Made by a program: the position numbers and the translations under genes
Part shown: positions 47,051-58,543 of the stretch, one piece after another
How positions within the stretch are numbered: the stretch's first letter is position 1
Layout: each line of letters opens with the position of its first letter
NCBI GenBank assembly: GCA_029990175.1
Contig: JARKIP010000010.1
Span: forward strand, 43,084,001-43,148,000
DNA: 64,000 bases
From: Petunia secreta
Taxonomy: Eukaryota > Streptophyta > Magnoliopsida > Solanales > Solanaceae
Direction of reading: 5' to 3'
Notes under the pieces: model-generated
What the model was told of the DNA's origin: nothing
Database searches by the model: none
The model's input: only the letters and a program-made list of their open reading frames with translations

Positions 47051-47192
47051 TACATAGCAGCCATGTTGGCTGCTCGTCAGTTTTAGGGGGTATTTTGCCA
47101 AAGTTCCTTAACGGTAAGGGTAAATATGAGCCTAAACTGTAACGGGGTGAGGCAATAGACGAAAGTAGAGGGGTAAATTTGACCTTTCGCCG
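47051..47192 (-). repeat. Right TIR of the Mutator-like element
   Basis: The 142-bp inverted copy of 34982-35124; its outer end reads CGGCGAAAGGTC in reverse. A TATA-like ATATATAGG on the minus strand near 46998-47006 lies between it and the GRF gene and may be the promoter of that gene. Confidence 0.9.
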
Positions 47193-47201
47193 TTTTTATA
47201 A

Positions 47202-47653
47202 TCTCATATGCTCCATTTTCTACTCTCTGTGGAGTCCATATTTAAAATGGTATATTCTGATCAGTGGGACAATTTCTGACATTGACGCATAAATATTTGT
47301 AAGCCGTAAAATTTTGCATTTACATTGATAATGTAAATGATTTTTATAGAATCCTCACATTTTTACAATTTCACTTGTTATACTCTACTTTATTGTTTAA
47401 AAAAAGGATGACGTAATTTGATTTGAATCTTTTAAGAAATGAAAGAGAAAATTTGAAACTTGTGATCTAAAATAATTCATGGATAAATGTATGGCTATAA
47501 AACATGGGTAACGTAGTAAGTTTGAAGTTGTATTGTTTTCGAATTTATAATTGTGACTTTTTTTAGAACTGACTAATAAGGAAATAATACCTATCTCTTT
47601 TGGAATGAGTAATAAATAGTGATGAGACTAGAATTGCACTACTAGTGTATATT
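47202..47653. other. Intergenic stretch, nothing recognised
   Basis: AT-rich sequence between the Mutator-like element and the next MITE. No gene is seen. Confidence 0.45.
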
Positions 47654-47656
47654 TAA

Positions 47657-47950
47657 GCTCCCGTTTAGACATAGAATTTGGACACATTTTTTCACAACAT
47701 AATTTGAAAATAATGTTTGTTATAGATTTTGACTAATTTTTGGAAAATTTGTGAAATAATATTTTTAAATTCCAAAAACTGCTTTGGATAAGTTTTTGGG
47801 TGAAAATACTTTCTCACTCACAAAATTTCAACTTTTTTCCTAATAAAATGCATATGCAAACACAACTTCAAATTCTAAAAATTATTTTTTCAAACTCAAC
47901 TTCAAAAATTTAGTTTTGAAGTTTCAACCAAATATATGTCAAAACGCTAG
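47657..47950. mobile_element. Tourist-like MITE, 294 bp
   Basis: The left end GCTCCCGTTTAGACATAGAATTTGG and the reverse complement of the right end (CTAGCGTTTTGACATATATTTGG) are inverted repeats. The left flank is TAA; the right flank is no longer TAA. The termini match those of the MITE at 62724-62889, which keeps TAA on both sides. Confidence 0.65.
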
Positions 47951-47990
47951 ATATATATGCACCGAAAATATTATATATACAATATAATAT

Positions 47991-48459
47991 GATCAAATAC
48001 ATCGTCAACTCCTTGAACTTGACACCATATTCTATTTAGACACTCCAACTAAGGTCATTTCCAGTTAAGCACTTGAATCTCTTTTAAGAGTGTCCATTTA
48101 GACACTTTCCGCCCACTCTGATGAAAAATCCATGCGCGTATTTGCACACGAGTCCTACGTGGTTCAGTGACCCATTTATAATCCGTCATGTGTCATGGTT
48201 GGACACATCATATAATACACAATACATCCAATTATGTGTTCTATGATGTGCTAATTATGACACGTGGCGGATTATAAATGGGTCACTTAACCACGTAGGA
48301 CTGTGCAAACACGCACATAGATTTTTTATCAGAGTGGACGAAAAGTGTCTAGATGGACGCTCTTAAAAAAGGTTCAAGTGCTTAACTGGGAAGGACTTTA
48401 GTTGGAGTGTTTAAGTAGAATATAGTGTTAAGTTCAAGAGACTGGCGATGTATTTGGCT
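47991..48459. mobile_element. Foldback element with ~210-bp inverted repeats
   Basis: The 469-bp element starts GATCAAATACATCG and its right end reads AGCCAAATACATCG in reverse. The two halves are inverted copies over about 210 bp each, including GACCCATTTATAATCCG on both arms, around a short centre near 48215-48240. The flanking 9-bp repeat ATATAATAT is perfect (47982-47990, 48460-48468). The 9-bp duplication fits a Mutator-derived MITE. It ends about 320 bp upstream of the CslE start codon. Confidence 0.85.
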
Positions 48460-48696
48460 ATATAATATTCTAGGAAGATGGTTCATGACTACCCTTGGCT
48501 AAGGATAGGCATAGCTTTCGTGGTAACATGTTACAACATTTAGCACTACCTATTCATGAATGCTATAGAAGATTAACTGTCTTTTAAAAGACCTGATAAT
48601 ATTTTTTTTTTTAAAAACTGGCAGGCCTAGTAAACGAACAAATTATATAAGATATTCATTCCTTTTCAGCAGTAGCCACTCAGTCAATCAATTTTT

Positions 48697-48740
48697 ATTA
48701 TTTATAGCATCTATATAGTAGGTTTGTTACTTGTGGCTCT

Positions 48741-48780
<40 letters not shown>
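48697..48780 (+). promoter_or_regulatory. CslE core promoter and (GA)n leader
   Basis: TATA-type motifs TATTTATAG (near 48697) and TCTATATAG (near 48709) precede an uninterrupted (AG)n run at about 48746-48781 that reaches the start codon. The transcription start is not determined; if the second TATA is used, the GA run forms most of the 5' leader. Confidence 0.45.
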
Positions 48781-48781
<1 letters not shown>

Positions 48782-48787
<6 letters not shown>

Positions 48788-51700
48788 GAAGTAGAAACTT
48801 TGCAATATCTTCCGTTGTTTGAGTCAAAGGCAGCTAGAGGAAAGAACATATACAAGTTGTTTGCTTCAACAGTGTTTGTGGGAATTTGTTTAATATGGAT
48901 ATACAGATTAATTAATATGCCAAGAAAAGGTGAATCAGGGAGATGGGCATGGATAGGAATGTTTGTAGCTGAGGTTGGCTTTAGTTTATACTGGATTATC
49001 ACTCAGTCTGCTCGTTGGGATGTTATATTTCGTTATCCATTCAAGAACAGACTCTCCCTCAGGTACTACTTTATGGTTGGCCTTTTACTTCTTCTACTTC
49101 CTACAGCTAGCTGCTACTATTTGTTGACTAACAAGAACTCCACTTCTAGATTAATCTGCAACTTTGGCAGGTATTTAAGTCCTCCTTCATTTGCTCAAAA
49201 GCCACTCCTTCTTTTCACTATTAATATATAAATGGATGGTAAATTATCGGACAGGTCAAACATGAACGGATTTAAATAAATTAAATTAATAAATATGTCA
49301 TGACTCTCATCAGTTCAAAGTTTGGTTGAGTTAAAATTGATCAAATAACTGATCATAACTCAACTCGTCTAACATGGCCTAGCTTCTTGTCCTTTTCATT
49401 TTGATTTTGGAGAAAAAAGGTGAAACCTAGCTAATGTATTTTTCTTATATTTTAATGTAGCTTTAAGTACTTTCAAATTTATACCATATTTTGATTTGTA
49501 TGTTTGGGTTGCAATATATATGGCCTGTTTTGTTCCAATAATTTGTCAAGTCTTTTTGAGTTCAACATAAGTCAGGTCGATAAACTGTCATAACCCAATG
49601 AGCGAGTTAGACAAGGTAGTTAAATTTTGAAATGCTTTTACCACATCTAGTAGTATTCACTTAGAATTGTGTTTGCAGATACGAGGGGAAGTTGCCAGCA
49701 GTGGACATATTCGTTTGCACAGCAGATCCTCTAATGGAGCCTCCAACACTAGTGATTAACACAGTATTGTCAGTGATGTCATATAATTATCCTCCTGAAA
49801 AATTGAGTGTTTACCTTTCTGATGATGGGGGTTCAGAATATACGTTTTATGCTCTCCTTGAGGCCTCTCAATTCTCAAAATATTGGATACCTTTTTGCAA
49901 GAAATTCAAGGTGGAGCCAAGATCCCCTGCTGCCTATTTTGCCAATGCCTGCAATTTAGATGATAAAAATTTTGCTCAAGAATGGTTCAGTATTAAGGTG
50001 AGAACTTGCATTTCTGTCTTCAAACTAGAGAGCCACCTTGTTTGATTAATTTGTTTTCCTGAACCTTGTTTGATTAAATGGAAAAGAAGGAATTTGACAT
50101 TTGATGGTGTGTGTCATATCTTTCTTTCCGAAATACATAACTTATTTTCTGAAAAATATTTTTGGTGTTTGATTTGAGAGTCGAAAATATTTTTATAAAG
50201 GTTGAATTAGCAAATGGTAAATGATGATTTTTTTAAGTAAGAATGGTTTGCAAATGTTAGTTAAATTAAATAGTATTAATAGTTGAGATAATTTTTGATA
50301 GAATGACTTATGGCCAAGAAGGAAAGAATTTTTCCCCTTTTAATGGAAAATGTTTTTTTCTAAAAAGAATCATATTTTATGACTCCTAACACTAAATGGA
50401 TTGGAGGTGTTCCCTGTAAATTTTGTTCAGAAATTATATGAAGACATGAAAAGCAGGATTGAAGCAGCCATAGAAAATGGTAGCATCCCAAGTGAAATTA
50501 AGGCTCAGCACAAAGGATTCTCGGAATGGAACTGTAGAGTAACAAAGCAGGATCACCAGTCAATTGTTCAGGTAATTCATTGTTATTAGGGTCTAAAAGC
50601 ACTAAAGAAAAAGGAATTAGATATCTAGTTTGTGTACTTTCAGATTCTTATAGATGGACGGAACAATGACGTGACAGATGTGGATGGAAACCGACTGCCA
50701 ACACTTGTCTATATGTCACGACAGAAAAAGCCACAGTGGCCACATAACTTCAAGGCTGGATCAATGAACTCATTGGTAAATAAAGCATTGAAATATTCTT
50801 GCTTATATAAACTTATTCTTTCCTCCTTTAGATACTTTTTCTGTTTTATTTCTTAAAAACAGTGACAGTTATTATATTTTGGTTGAAACTACTTTAAACT
50901 TCAAATACCATTTGTAATGAAATTATGTGAATGCGGAACTTTCAACTTCTGAATTTATTATGCTCTTATAATACATTATTTAACTTTAAACTTATTTGTT
51001 ATCCTTATTAATGTATTTTTATAATCATACAAATCGTAATACATACTTAAAATTAATCACTAGTTTAGTAAGGTACTGTTTACTCTATGTGCCAAAAATC
51101 GTTCATTCTTCCATAAATTTTGTGTTCAATTACACACCACTATATAAAATTGAAATTGAAGTAGTATTATTAAATTCTTATGTAATGGTTGTATTAAACG
51201 TGCAGATACGAGTTTCATCACAAATAAGCAATGCACCCATCATCCTTAACGTGGATTGTGACATGTATTCAAACAATCCAGATGCAATTCGAGAAACATT
51301 GTGCTTCTTTATGGACGAAAAGCAAGGTTACAAGATAGCCTACGTTCAATATCCTCAACGTTATAATAATGCAACCAAGAATGATATTTATGGAAATGTA
51401 GCTCAAGTGACTCATGAAGTAAGTTATACAAATTAATCTTTCTTTTCTTTTAACATTCAAGGAATTATACTTAAAAACTTTAAATTTGCATGTAGATTGA
51501 ACTAGCTGGATTAGGAGGTTATGGAGCAGCTATGTACTGTGGCACTGGATGTTTTCACAGAAGGGAAAGTCTCTGTGGTAAAAGGTTCTCTGATAACTGC
51601 ACTGTTGAATGGGATAATAATAAGGAAGAATTAGTTACCTATAAAACTGTGCAAGAACTAGAGGAAGCATCAAAAGTACTTGCAAACTGTAGCTATGAAG

Positions 51701-53087
51701 AGGGGACTCAATGGGGTAAAGAGGTACTCCTTCCATTCCATTTGATGTTTTCAAAAAAGAACGAACTACTTTTGGCACGTATTAGAACTTATGGTCATAA
51801 ACATGTCATGACGTGTCTATGTTTATAAGAGTATGTTTTTAAAGGTAAAATGAGAAGTTTAAAGTTAATTATTTCTATATTTTGAAATGTTTTTCAAACA
51901 TAATAAAATTGAAAGAGTGTCATAATAAATGGAACATGTATTTCCTAGAACAGATACACTTCAACACATTCTGTAGCAAAAGATGACAACATATGTTTGA
52001 GTTGTACAATTCTTTTTTCCAGATGGGGCTGGTGTATGGGTTTCCTGTGGAAGATATACTTACAGGATTAACAATCCAATGCAGAGGATGGAAATCAGTG
52101 TACTATAATCCAAGTAAACCTGCCTTTTTGGGTGTAGCTCCAACAATCTTGGATGTTGCTCTTGTTCAGCATAAGAGATGGTCAGAAGGAATGTTCCAGA
52201 TTTTCATATCCAAATATTGTCCCTTCATATATGGCCATGGAAAAATCAAATTGGGTGCTCAAATGGGATATTGTCTTTACCTTCTCTGGGCTCCTGTATC
52301 TGTTCCCACTATGTTTTATGTGGTGGTTCCTGCTCTTTGTCTGATTCATGGCATCCCCCTATTTCCAGAGGTAATAATCAAACTTGTATGTTCTTTAACT
52401 TCTTTGACAATCATTTCATTAGCACTATATTCTTACTTCTTATTGTTGAATTGTGTAATTATCTCATCTGAAAGCTTAAGCTTTTAGAGAGAGCAAACTT
52501 TTATTTGCTTAATCCTGCCGTCATCGATTATTATGTCTCAGGTGTCAAGCCTATGGTTCTTGCCTTTTGCATACGTTTTCACTGCAAAGTTTGTATATTC
52601 CTTGGCTGAAGCCATGAGCTGTGGTGATACACCTAAAGCATGGTGGAACTTGCAAAGAATGTGGATGATTCGAAGGACAACTGCATACTTCTTTGCATTC
52701 ATAGATGCAGTCATTAAAAAATTAGGCTCCTCTCAGACGGCATTTGCGCTCACAACCAAAGTTGTAGATGACGATGTACAGCGGAGATACGAGCAAGAGA
52801 TCATGGAGTTTAGCAATTCATCAGCCATGTTCACCATCACAGCAACACTTGCATTACTCAACTTGGTTAGTTTCATTTGGGGACTCAAGAGAGTTGCTTT
52901 GGCTGCAGCATTAGATGGAGTAGGGAATGTTGTGGCACAAGTCATTCTTTGTGGATTAATAGTCCTAGTGAATGTTCCAGTGTATGAAGCACTCTTTTTC
53001 CGCAGTGACAAGGGAAGCTTTCCATCCTCTGTTCTGATTCGGTCTGTTGTCCTAGTATCAATAGCATGTCTGCTACCAATATTGTAG
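48782..53087 (+). CDS. Cellulose synthase-like protein E (CslE)
   Basis: A membrane-bound GT2 glycosyltransferase of the Golgi/ER system; CslE substrates are not firmly established. Inferred exons: 48782-49062, 49679-49997, 50431-50571, 50644-50775, 51206-51418, 51496-51723, 52023-52370, 52542-53087. All introns are GT-AG and the frame is maintained, giving about 735 residues, the normal family length. Two N-terminal membrane helices (about residues 25-75) are followed by the catalytic domain: LSDDGG (first Asp, exon 2), NVDCDMY (DxD, exon 5), VEDILTG (third Asp, exon 7) and QHKRW (the QxxRW motif, exon 7). Several C-terminal helices follow in exons 7-8. The YLPLFESK start is typical of CslE. 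A second donor at 49171 would add 36 residues in frame. No breaks are seen; this looks like an active host gene. Confidence 0.93.
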
Positions 53088-54212
53088 ATTATACTAGGAT
53101 ATGAAACTTGGTTTTGTTACTCGTACAAGTATCACACCTGCTTATTTATTAAGTTATGACCTGTACTTGGTTCTACAATTTTGAATAAGAATTTAGCATA
53201 ATGCCCTTCATTTAAACAAGGACAAAAAAACACATAAGTTGAAGTTGCATCAAGGACCATGTCCACAACAACCAACAAGGTATCTATGAATATGTCCATT
53301 GTACAGAGAGTGGACGTCATGCATCCAACATAAATAACAATCGAATCTTGAGATAGAAGGAGAAAATAATTATTAGTATAAACTTAATGAGGAGTTTGAT
53401 TTTAACGAAAAGTTTAGATGTAGTTATTAGTATCAATGCATTTGTTAAATTCTATCTCTAGCTCCAAAAAATGGGACATCTTGTGTAACCACCAACTCTA
53501 TGCTAAAAACCACCAACTCTACACCAAAATGTTGAAATTTGGACATTCAACTGACTTTCAAACTCTTTTTGGCGATTTGAATTTTAATATTATTTAATTT
53601 TTTTAGAACTGTTTACTTTTAGAGTTACTCATCCTATTCAAAATAAATACTAGCTTTTAAGTTTTTGTTACACCATCAAAAAAATTAATTAATCCAATTA
53701 ACTATAAGAGTTATTTGATATTATTTTCTTATCTCTTCAAATCGTCATGCTTGATCTCTTCATACTTTTAGATTATTTAATGGAGTAAATATAGATGAAA
53801 ATATAATTATTGTGTTCTTAGTTTACACTTATTTTAAACCAAATTATTTGGTAATTTGAACCGAATAAGTACAATCGGGTCTCTGTATAACGGTATATAT
53901 TTTATAATAATATTTCTCATCACGACCAAGTTTTTGTAAATTAATTTTCCATATTAGATGTTAATTATAATAATATTTTACCATAACAATTAAAAAATAT
54001 GCGAATAAATAATATTATTATAGAGAAGTTTGTGATTACTAAGAAAGTGAGATAAATATGTTAAATGGAAGTGAAAGTGGATTTGTGGAGTGGTGAAACT
54101 TAACACTTTGGTACGACAAAGTACAAATAATGTTGCCAACTTCCAACTTCCAATACCTTCACACGTTTGTCAAGACTCTCAGTTCCCATTCGCTGTCTAA
54201 AATTCCACTGAA
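53088..54212. other. Intergenic region between CslE and p24 genes
   Basis: It holds the CslE 3' end, AT-rich spacer and the upstream region of the p24 gene. No further gene is recognised. A minus-strand open frame at 53132-53320 has no family features. Confidence 0.5.
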
Positions 54213-57205
54213 ATGGTAAACCACTTTGGATGCTTCTTTTAACCTTTTAATTTTGTTGAATATGCTAATCAAACTAAGAATTTGTCACAGATGAAAAATC
54301 GACTATGGATCGCGGCTACAATATTGGTGGTGGCATCGAGTATGGGAGGGGCATTTGGGATTAGATTCGTAATTGAAAAAGAAGAATGCTTTTCTCATAA
54401 GGTTGAAATGGGAGAAACTGTTCATTATTCATTTGTTGTTATCAAATCTGATGGTTCTTGGCATTATGATGAAGATGGTGTTGATCTCGTGGTATGATTT
54501 ACTAAACCTCTATGTCATGTTTTTGTGTGTGTGTGTGTGTGTGTGTTTTTTTTCTTTCTTGATTTTACTATGTAATTAGCCCAATAATGTTTATGGATTT
54601 TGCCTGATCCAGTTCACCTTCCTGTTACATAATGATAATAAAGAAAAGCAGCTGTAAATTCCTTATGAATGTAGTTTATTGTATGTAGTATTTGACTAAG
54701 ATGAGAGCTGGTAAGAAGTGCATCTTATGATTTGCAGTTTATATTATTGATTGATATCAGGAAAAAAAAAACAAAAACCTTTATTTGATTTGTTGATAGT
54801 AGTTAGTTGTAGAAAGGCTCTACATTATTTTGATTACTCTAATACGTGGTTGCTGTATTCGAACTTGTTGATAATGGAAGTGGGCTCAGAACCCTGACAT
54901 TGTGTTATTTTGCAACTTTTTGTTGATTTTTGATTCATTGAGAGAATGTACAGAAACCAGAAAAGGCGACTCTTTAATTTTTATTCCAGAAAGATAGCAC
55001 TTCTAGTGTTAGATAATCCTTAAGTATGGAGTATTGAAATATTATGGATCCAAACTGAGCATTTATGATATTGAGGACTCATACAACTGATAGCATCCTA
55101 ACTAACTCGGGATTGAGGCTCAGTTGTTGTTGTAGAAAGGTTGTACGCATCGACATAAATAAAATTTAAAGATATACTCAGAAACTGTCCATCAAAATTG
55201 CTATTGTAGACGTTGGAGAACTCCATCCCCTTTCATACGCAAAGATAGGTAACCTCCCTCTTCAGCCCTGATGAGGACCAGTAGGAGGAAGCGCGCACAC
55301 ACCGGGGTCGAGGGATGCTTTGTGTGTGTGTGTGGGGGGGGGGGGGGGGGGAGGTTGAATCCAGTCCATGTGATCAGAGAGATGCCGGGTGCATATTCAT
55401 GAAATTTTGAATCTCAAAGCTGTAAATTGATGGATCCATATCGACGCAAAGAATACTTGACTCAGCTTTTCTTAGACTCTGTAGCCTTTTTCCGCCATGC
55501 TTTCTTCATATTCTGTTCAGGAGGACATCCTACATAGTCAAGTTATACATGTTCTGCTTGATTAGTTTTTTCTTTTATCCATTATTAGTTAAAAGCAATT
55601 GTTTTATCACTTAAAGCGATAAATAGAGAGGAGTTATAGCTTTCATGAGGAAGCCATGCGTTTTATTGAAGTCTGCCCTTTCAAATGATGCACAAATTTA
55701 TCCCAACGAGAAGCAACAACTTATTGAATCTCAAATTTCTGAGGAATTGGTTTAATATGATCGTTATTGTATATTGGATACTGAAATTAGTTATTTGACT
55801 GAAATTTCATTGCTATATTCAAAATTTAAGTTTCTGGAATTTATTTTCTTCTGTAAATTGCATGCTTCAAGCCCTGTGGACCTTGTCGCTTTTGTCTTTT
55901 TCACTTTTAAAACACTGTATTAGTCCATTAGTTGTACGGGATTATTCTATTGATGTTGCTAAGATGGTGGAGATTTTAGGTGAAGGGACCTACCGGAGAA
56001 CAGATTCACGATCTTCGTGACAAAATAAGCGAGAAGTCCGAGTTTATAGCTCATCATGAAGGAATTTATCGTTTTTGTTTCACTAACAAGTCGCCCTATC
56101 ATGAAACCATCGACTTTGATCTACATGCTGCTCACTTTGTATTCCACGATGAGCATGCAAAAGATGGTGAGCATGCCACTTTTCTTTATCTTAGTCTTGG
56201 CTTCCTATATTTATATCAGAGAGAGTTTAGTGCTTATTAGTTTGAGGCTTGCAGAGCATTTCAAGCCTTTGTTTGAGCACATTGGAAAGCTTGAAGAAGC
56301 TTTATACAACATCCAGTTTGAGCAGCACTGGCTGGAGGCCCAGACAGACCGTCAGGCACTAGGTATTGATATAATGTTTACTTGTTTTGCTTGCAATTTC
56401 TTACATGAATCATCATTAAGATGAAAGTACCTTCTTGGCACTCAATTAATGAAATTTACCTTATCTTATCAAAAATAATTATTATGCATCTTTTATCAAC
56501 AAAAAAAAATACTACCTGCTCTGATAGAAATCAAAATCGCTTCCCTCTGACATCCCCTTAGAGTAGGATAATATTCCTTTTTTCTTTTCCTATTTTGGGA
56601 TATGTGCCTAGTTAGGATTTAGTACATCAATTTTGAACAATTGAGGGAAATCCATGATTCATGCCTGTAAGCCACCTAGTCAGCTGAGCCACATAGTGTT
56701 GTTCATTTCTGCTCATCGACCTGGCCATTCGCCAATAGTATTAATTTTAATGTACTTTGACCCGTGTTATAAAGTTAAGCCTATATTTCACCTTTACACT
56801 AGCACCGGTTAGATTTCATTGGGCTTTTCCTGTGAGGCACGGCAAGAGGATATCATTCTTTTCAGTATATTGATCCTCATTGGGTTGCTCAATGAGACAC
56901 AAGGCAATATCAGTTCTTCCTCTATATTATATGCTTTTACTTTTTGCATCTCGAACTTAAACTTCATGATACTGAAAGTTGTCTCCCCGAATTAGCTGGA
57001 AGCATGAAACTGTGCATAATCCAAAGCTTATTATGCTTTTCAGTATGCTGATGTTACTCCTACCATTGCAGTGAACGAAGGAATGAGCAAAAGAGCCGTC
57101 TACAAAGCTCTGTTCGAGTCATCAGCCCTTATTTGTGTTAGTTTTCTGCAAGTATTCCTCCTAAAGCATATGTTCGAACGGAAGCTGGGGCAGTCCAGAG
57201 TTTAG
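54213..57205 (+). CDS. p24-beta (TMED2-like) cargo receptor
   Basis: p24 proteins cycle between ER and Golgi and help load COPII and COPI vesicles. Inferred exons: 54213-54215 (ATG only), 54291-54491, 55980-56166, 56255-56362, 57072-57205; about 210 residues, the normal size. A hydrophobic signal peptide (about residues 7-24, ending near GGAFG) leads to the GOLD domain beginning IRFVIEKEECFSHKVEMGE. SPYHETIDFD and FEQHWLEAQTDRQA (coiled coil) follow. A C-terminal membrane helix SSALICVSFLQVFLLKHMF precedes the tail ERKLGQSRV, which resembles plant p24-beta proteins. The start is uncertain. ATG at 54213 is followed at once by GT, and a branch-point-like CTAAT and CAG precede a second ATG at 54291, so either ATG gives nearly the same protein. 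Confidence 0.93.
54523..54546. repeat. (GT)n microsatellite in p24 intron
   Basis: About eleven GT repeats followed by a T-run, shortly after the second exon. Confidence 0.85.
55321..55352. repeat. (TG)n-(G)n run in p24 intron
   Basis: A short TG run continues into about 19 consecutive G. Such a run is hard to sequence, so its length may be unreliable. Confidence 0.75.
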
Positions 57206-58543
57206 TTTGTGGCACGTGCTGGACAATATTGTGCTGCTGAACCCTGTAAACTTTAGCTGCACTGACTTTTTGTGCCTTTATTTGAAGGCAGGGGACATAG
57301 AAACTAGAATGACAGATGTTTTATTCGTGGACTATTTATTTAATTCAACACATTCTTTCAGGAATTTGTGCGGTTTTCCTAATCTATGTTTGAAGATTAT
57401 CTTGCAAAATATCCATAACTTGGTCATTATTGAATTTTATACCTCAAATTTCTAAATCAGCAATCATACATATGCACATGCAATTTCCCATTAATAAGTA
57501 CTTAGGATTTTTTACTCTAACTCCTAGGTCTCAAGTCCAGATAAAGAAAGAGAGCTGCAGTAAGCTGATAGCCAGCGCAAATCTAACCAATTCATAATGT
57601 ATCTTCGCATACAAATTGTTGGCCTGGGATGAATTTAACCGGGGAATGCGATGAATCAAACTGGAGAAACATGCTCAGGCGGATTCATAACATCCCCAGG
57701 AGGATTCATATAGCTGAGCATATTGCTAAGAACGGAGTCACAGTTGTACATATCAAATCTCCATCTTGGTTGTTTTGTGAATGGAATAGTCTTGTTGTTT
57801 AGATTGTAGTTTCATCAACATTAGATACTTTCCCATATGCTCAATAATTCTTCACTTGGTTCAAAGTCTCTTCGGACTTTCGGGTCCCGAGAACTAATAG
57901 GCGGTACTTCTGTATTCACCTGCATTTGGTTTCCTCATGACAGGCACTTGAATTATTTCTCTGCATCTGATATTTAGAATGATCCAAAATGTTGTACAAA
58001 AAAATCATTAGATGCAGAGCTTTTCTTGCATGAAGTCCTCGAGTTGGAATGAAGATTTTTCTTATCTTACTTCAAACCTTCAGATCTTAAGGTTGTTAAA
58101 AGTTCCTTAAAACACTGTAATGTTAGTTTAACAATTTCAACAAGTAAATAGCTGCCAGATACACCAATTCTACACATACAACTCCCCAAATGGCTGCACA
58201 ATGCAGTTGGTCGTCAATACACATTAAGTAAATAAGGTGGTAAGCTGAGGCCAGAAAAAATGTTTGCAAACAAGAAATGATTGTGATGAAATTTTCAGAA
58301 AAATTATAGTTTAGATGTGCTCTACAAACCACACGTATATGAAAGCAATCAAAAGCTTGTCTGGTAAATGTAAATTACAAATACATCACATAGGTACATC
58401 AAACATGTCGTTCTTCGTATTCTCCCACTAACACACGTTTACAGGACAAAAAGGACTTAAGCAGTTCCTCTGTCTCCAGCATCAACCAGGAGTTCTGGAG
58501 TTTGTCAACATGCATCATCTACCAATTTGGGCAGATAACCTTG
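57206..58543. other. Region between two converging host genes
   Basis: It contains the 3' untranslated ends of the p24 gene (+) and the NOI gene (-). No additional gene is supported; open frames at 57207-57455 (+) and 58123-58332 (-) show no recognisable domain. Confidence 0.5.

Larger units (their letters stand above)
34982..47192 (+). mobile_element. Mutator-like element with two converging genes
   Basis: Perfect 9-bp target duplications TTTTTATAA lie at 34973-34981 and 47193-47201. Terminal inverted repeats of about 143 bp follow. Inside are a MULE transposase pseudogene on the + strand and a GRF zinc-finger gene on the - strand. Each reads inward from its own TIR, as in MuDR. A 6.95-kb Ty3/gypsy element plus its 5-bp duplication was inserted later; without them the element is about 5.25 kb. 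Both genes are broken, so this copy is presumably immobile. Confidence 0.92.

Noticed and set aside
48731..48781. Upstream extension of the CslE frame through the GA repeat
   Set aside because: It would begin at TTG and give an Arg-Glu repeat; the ATG at 48782 directly precedes the typical CslE N-terminus.
55195..55380. SINE-like GC-richer patch in the p24 intron
   Set aside because: It lacks recognisable A/B boxes, tail or target duplication; the G-run makes it look unusual but does not identify an element.
58123..58332. Minus-strand 69-codon frame with hydrophobic segments
   Set aside because: It lies in the likely 3' region of the NOI gene and matches no family; AT-rich sequence often yields such frames.
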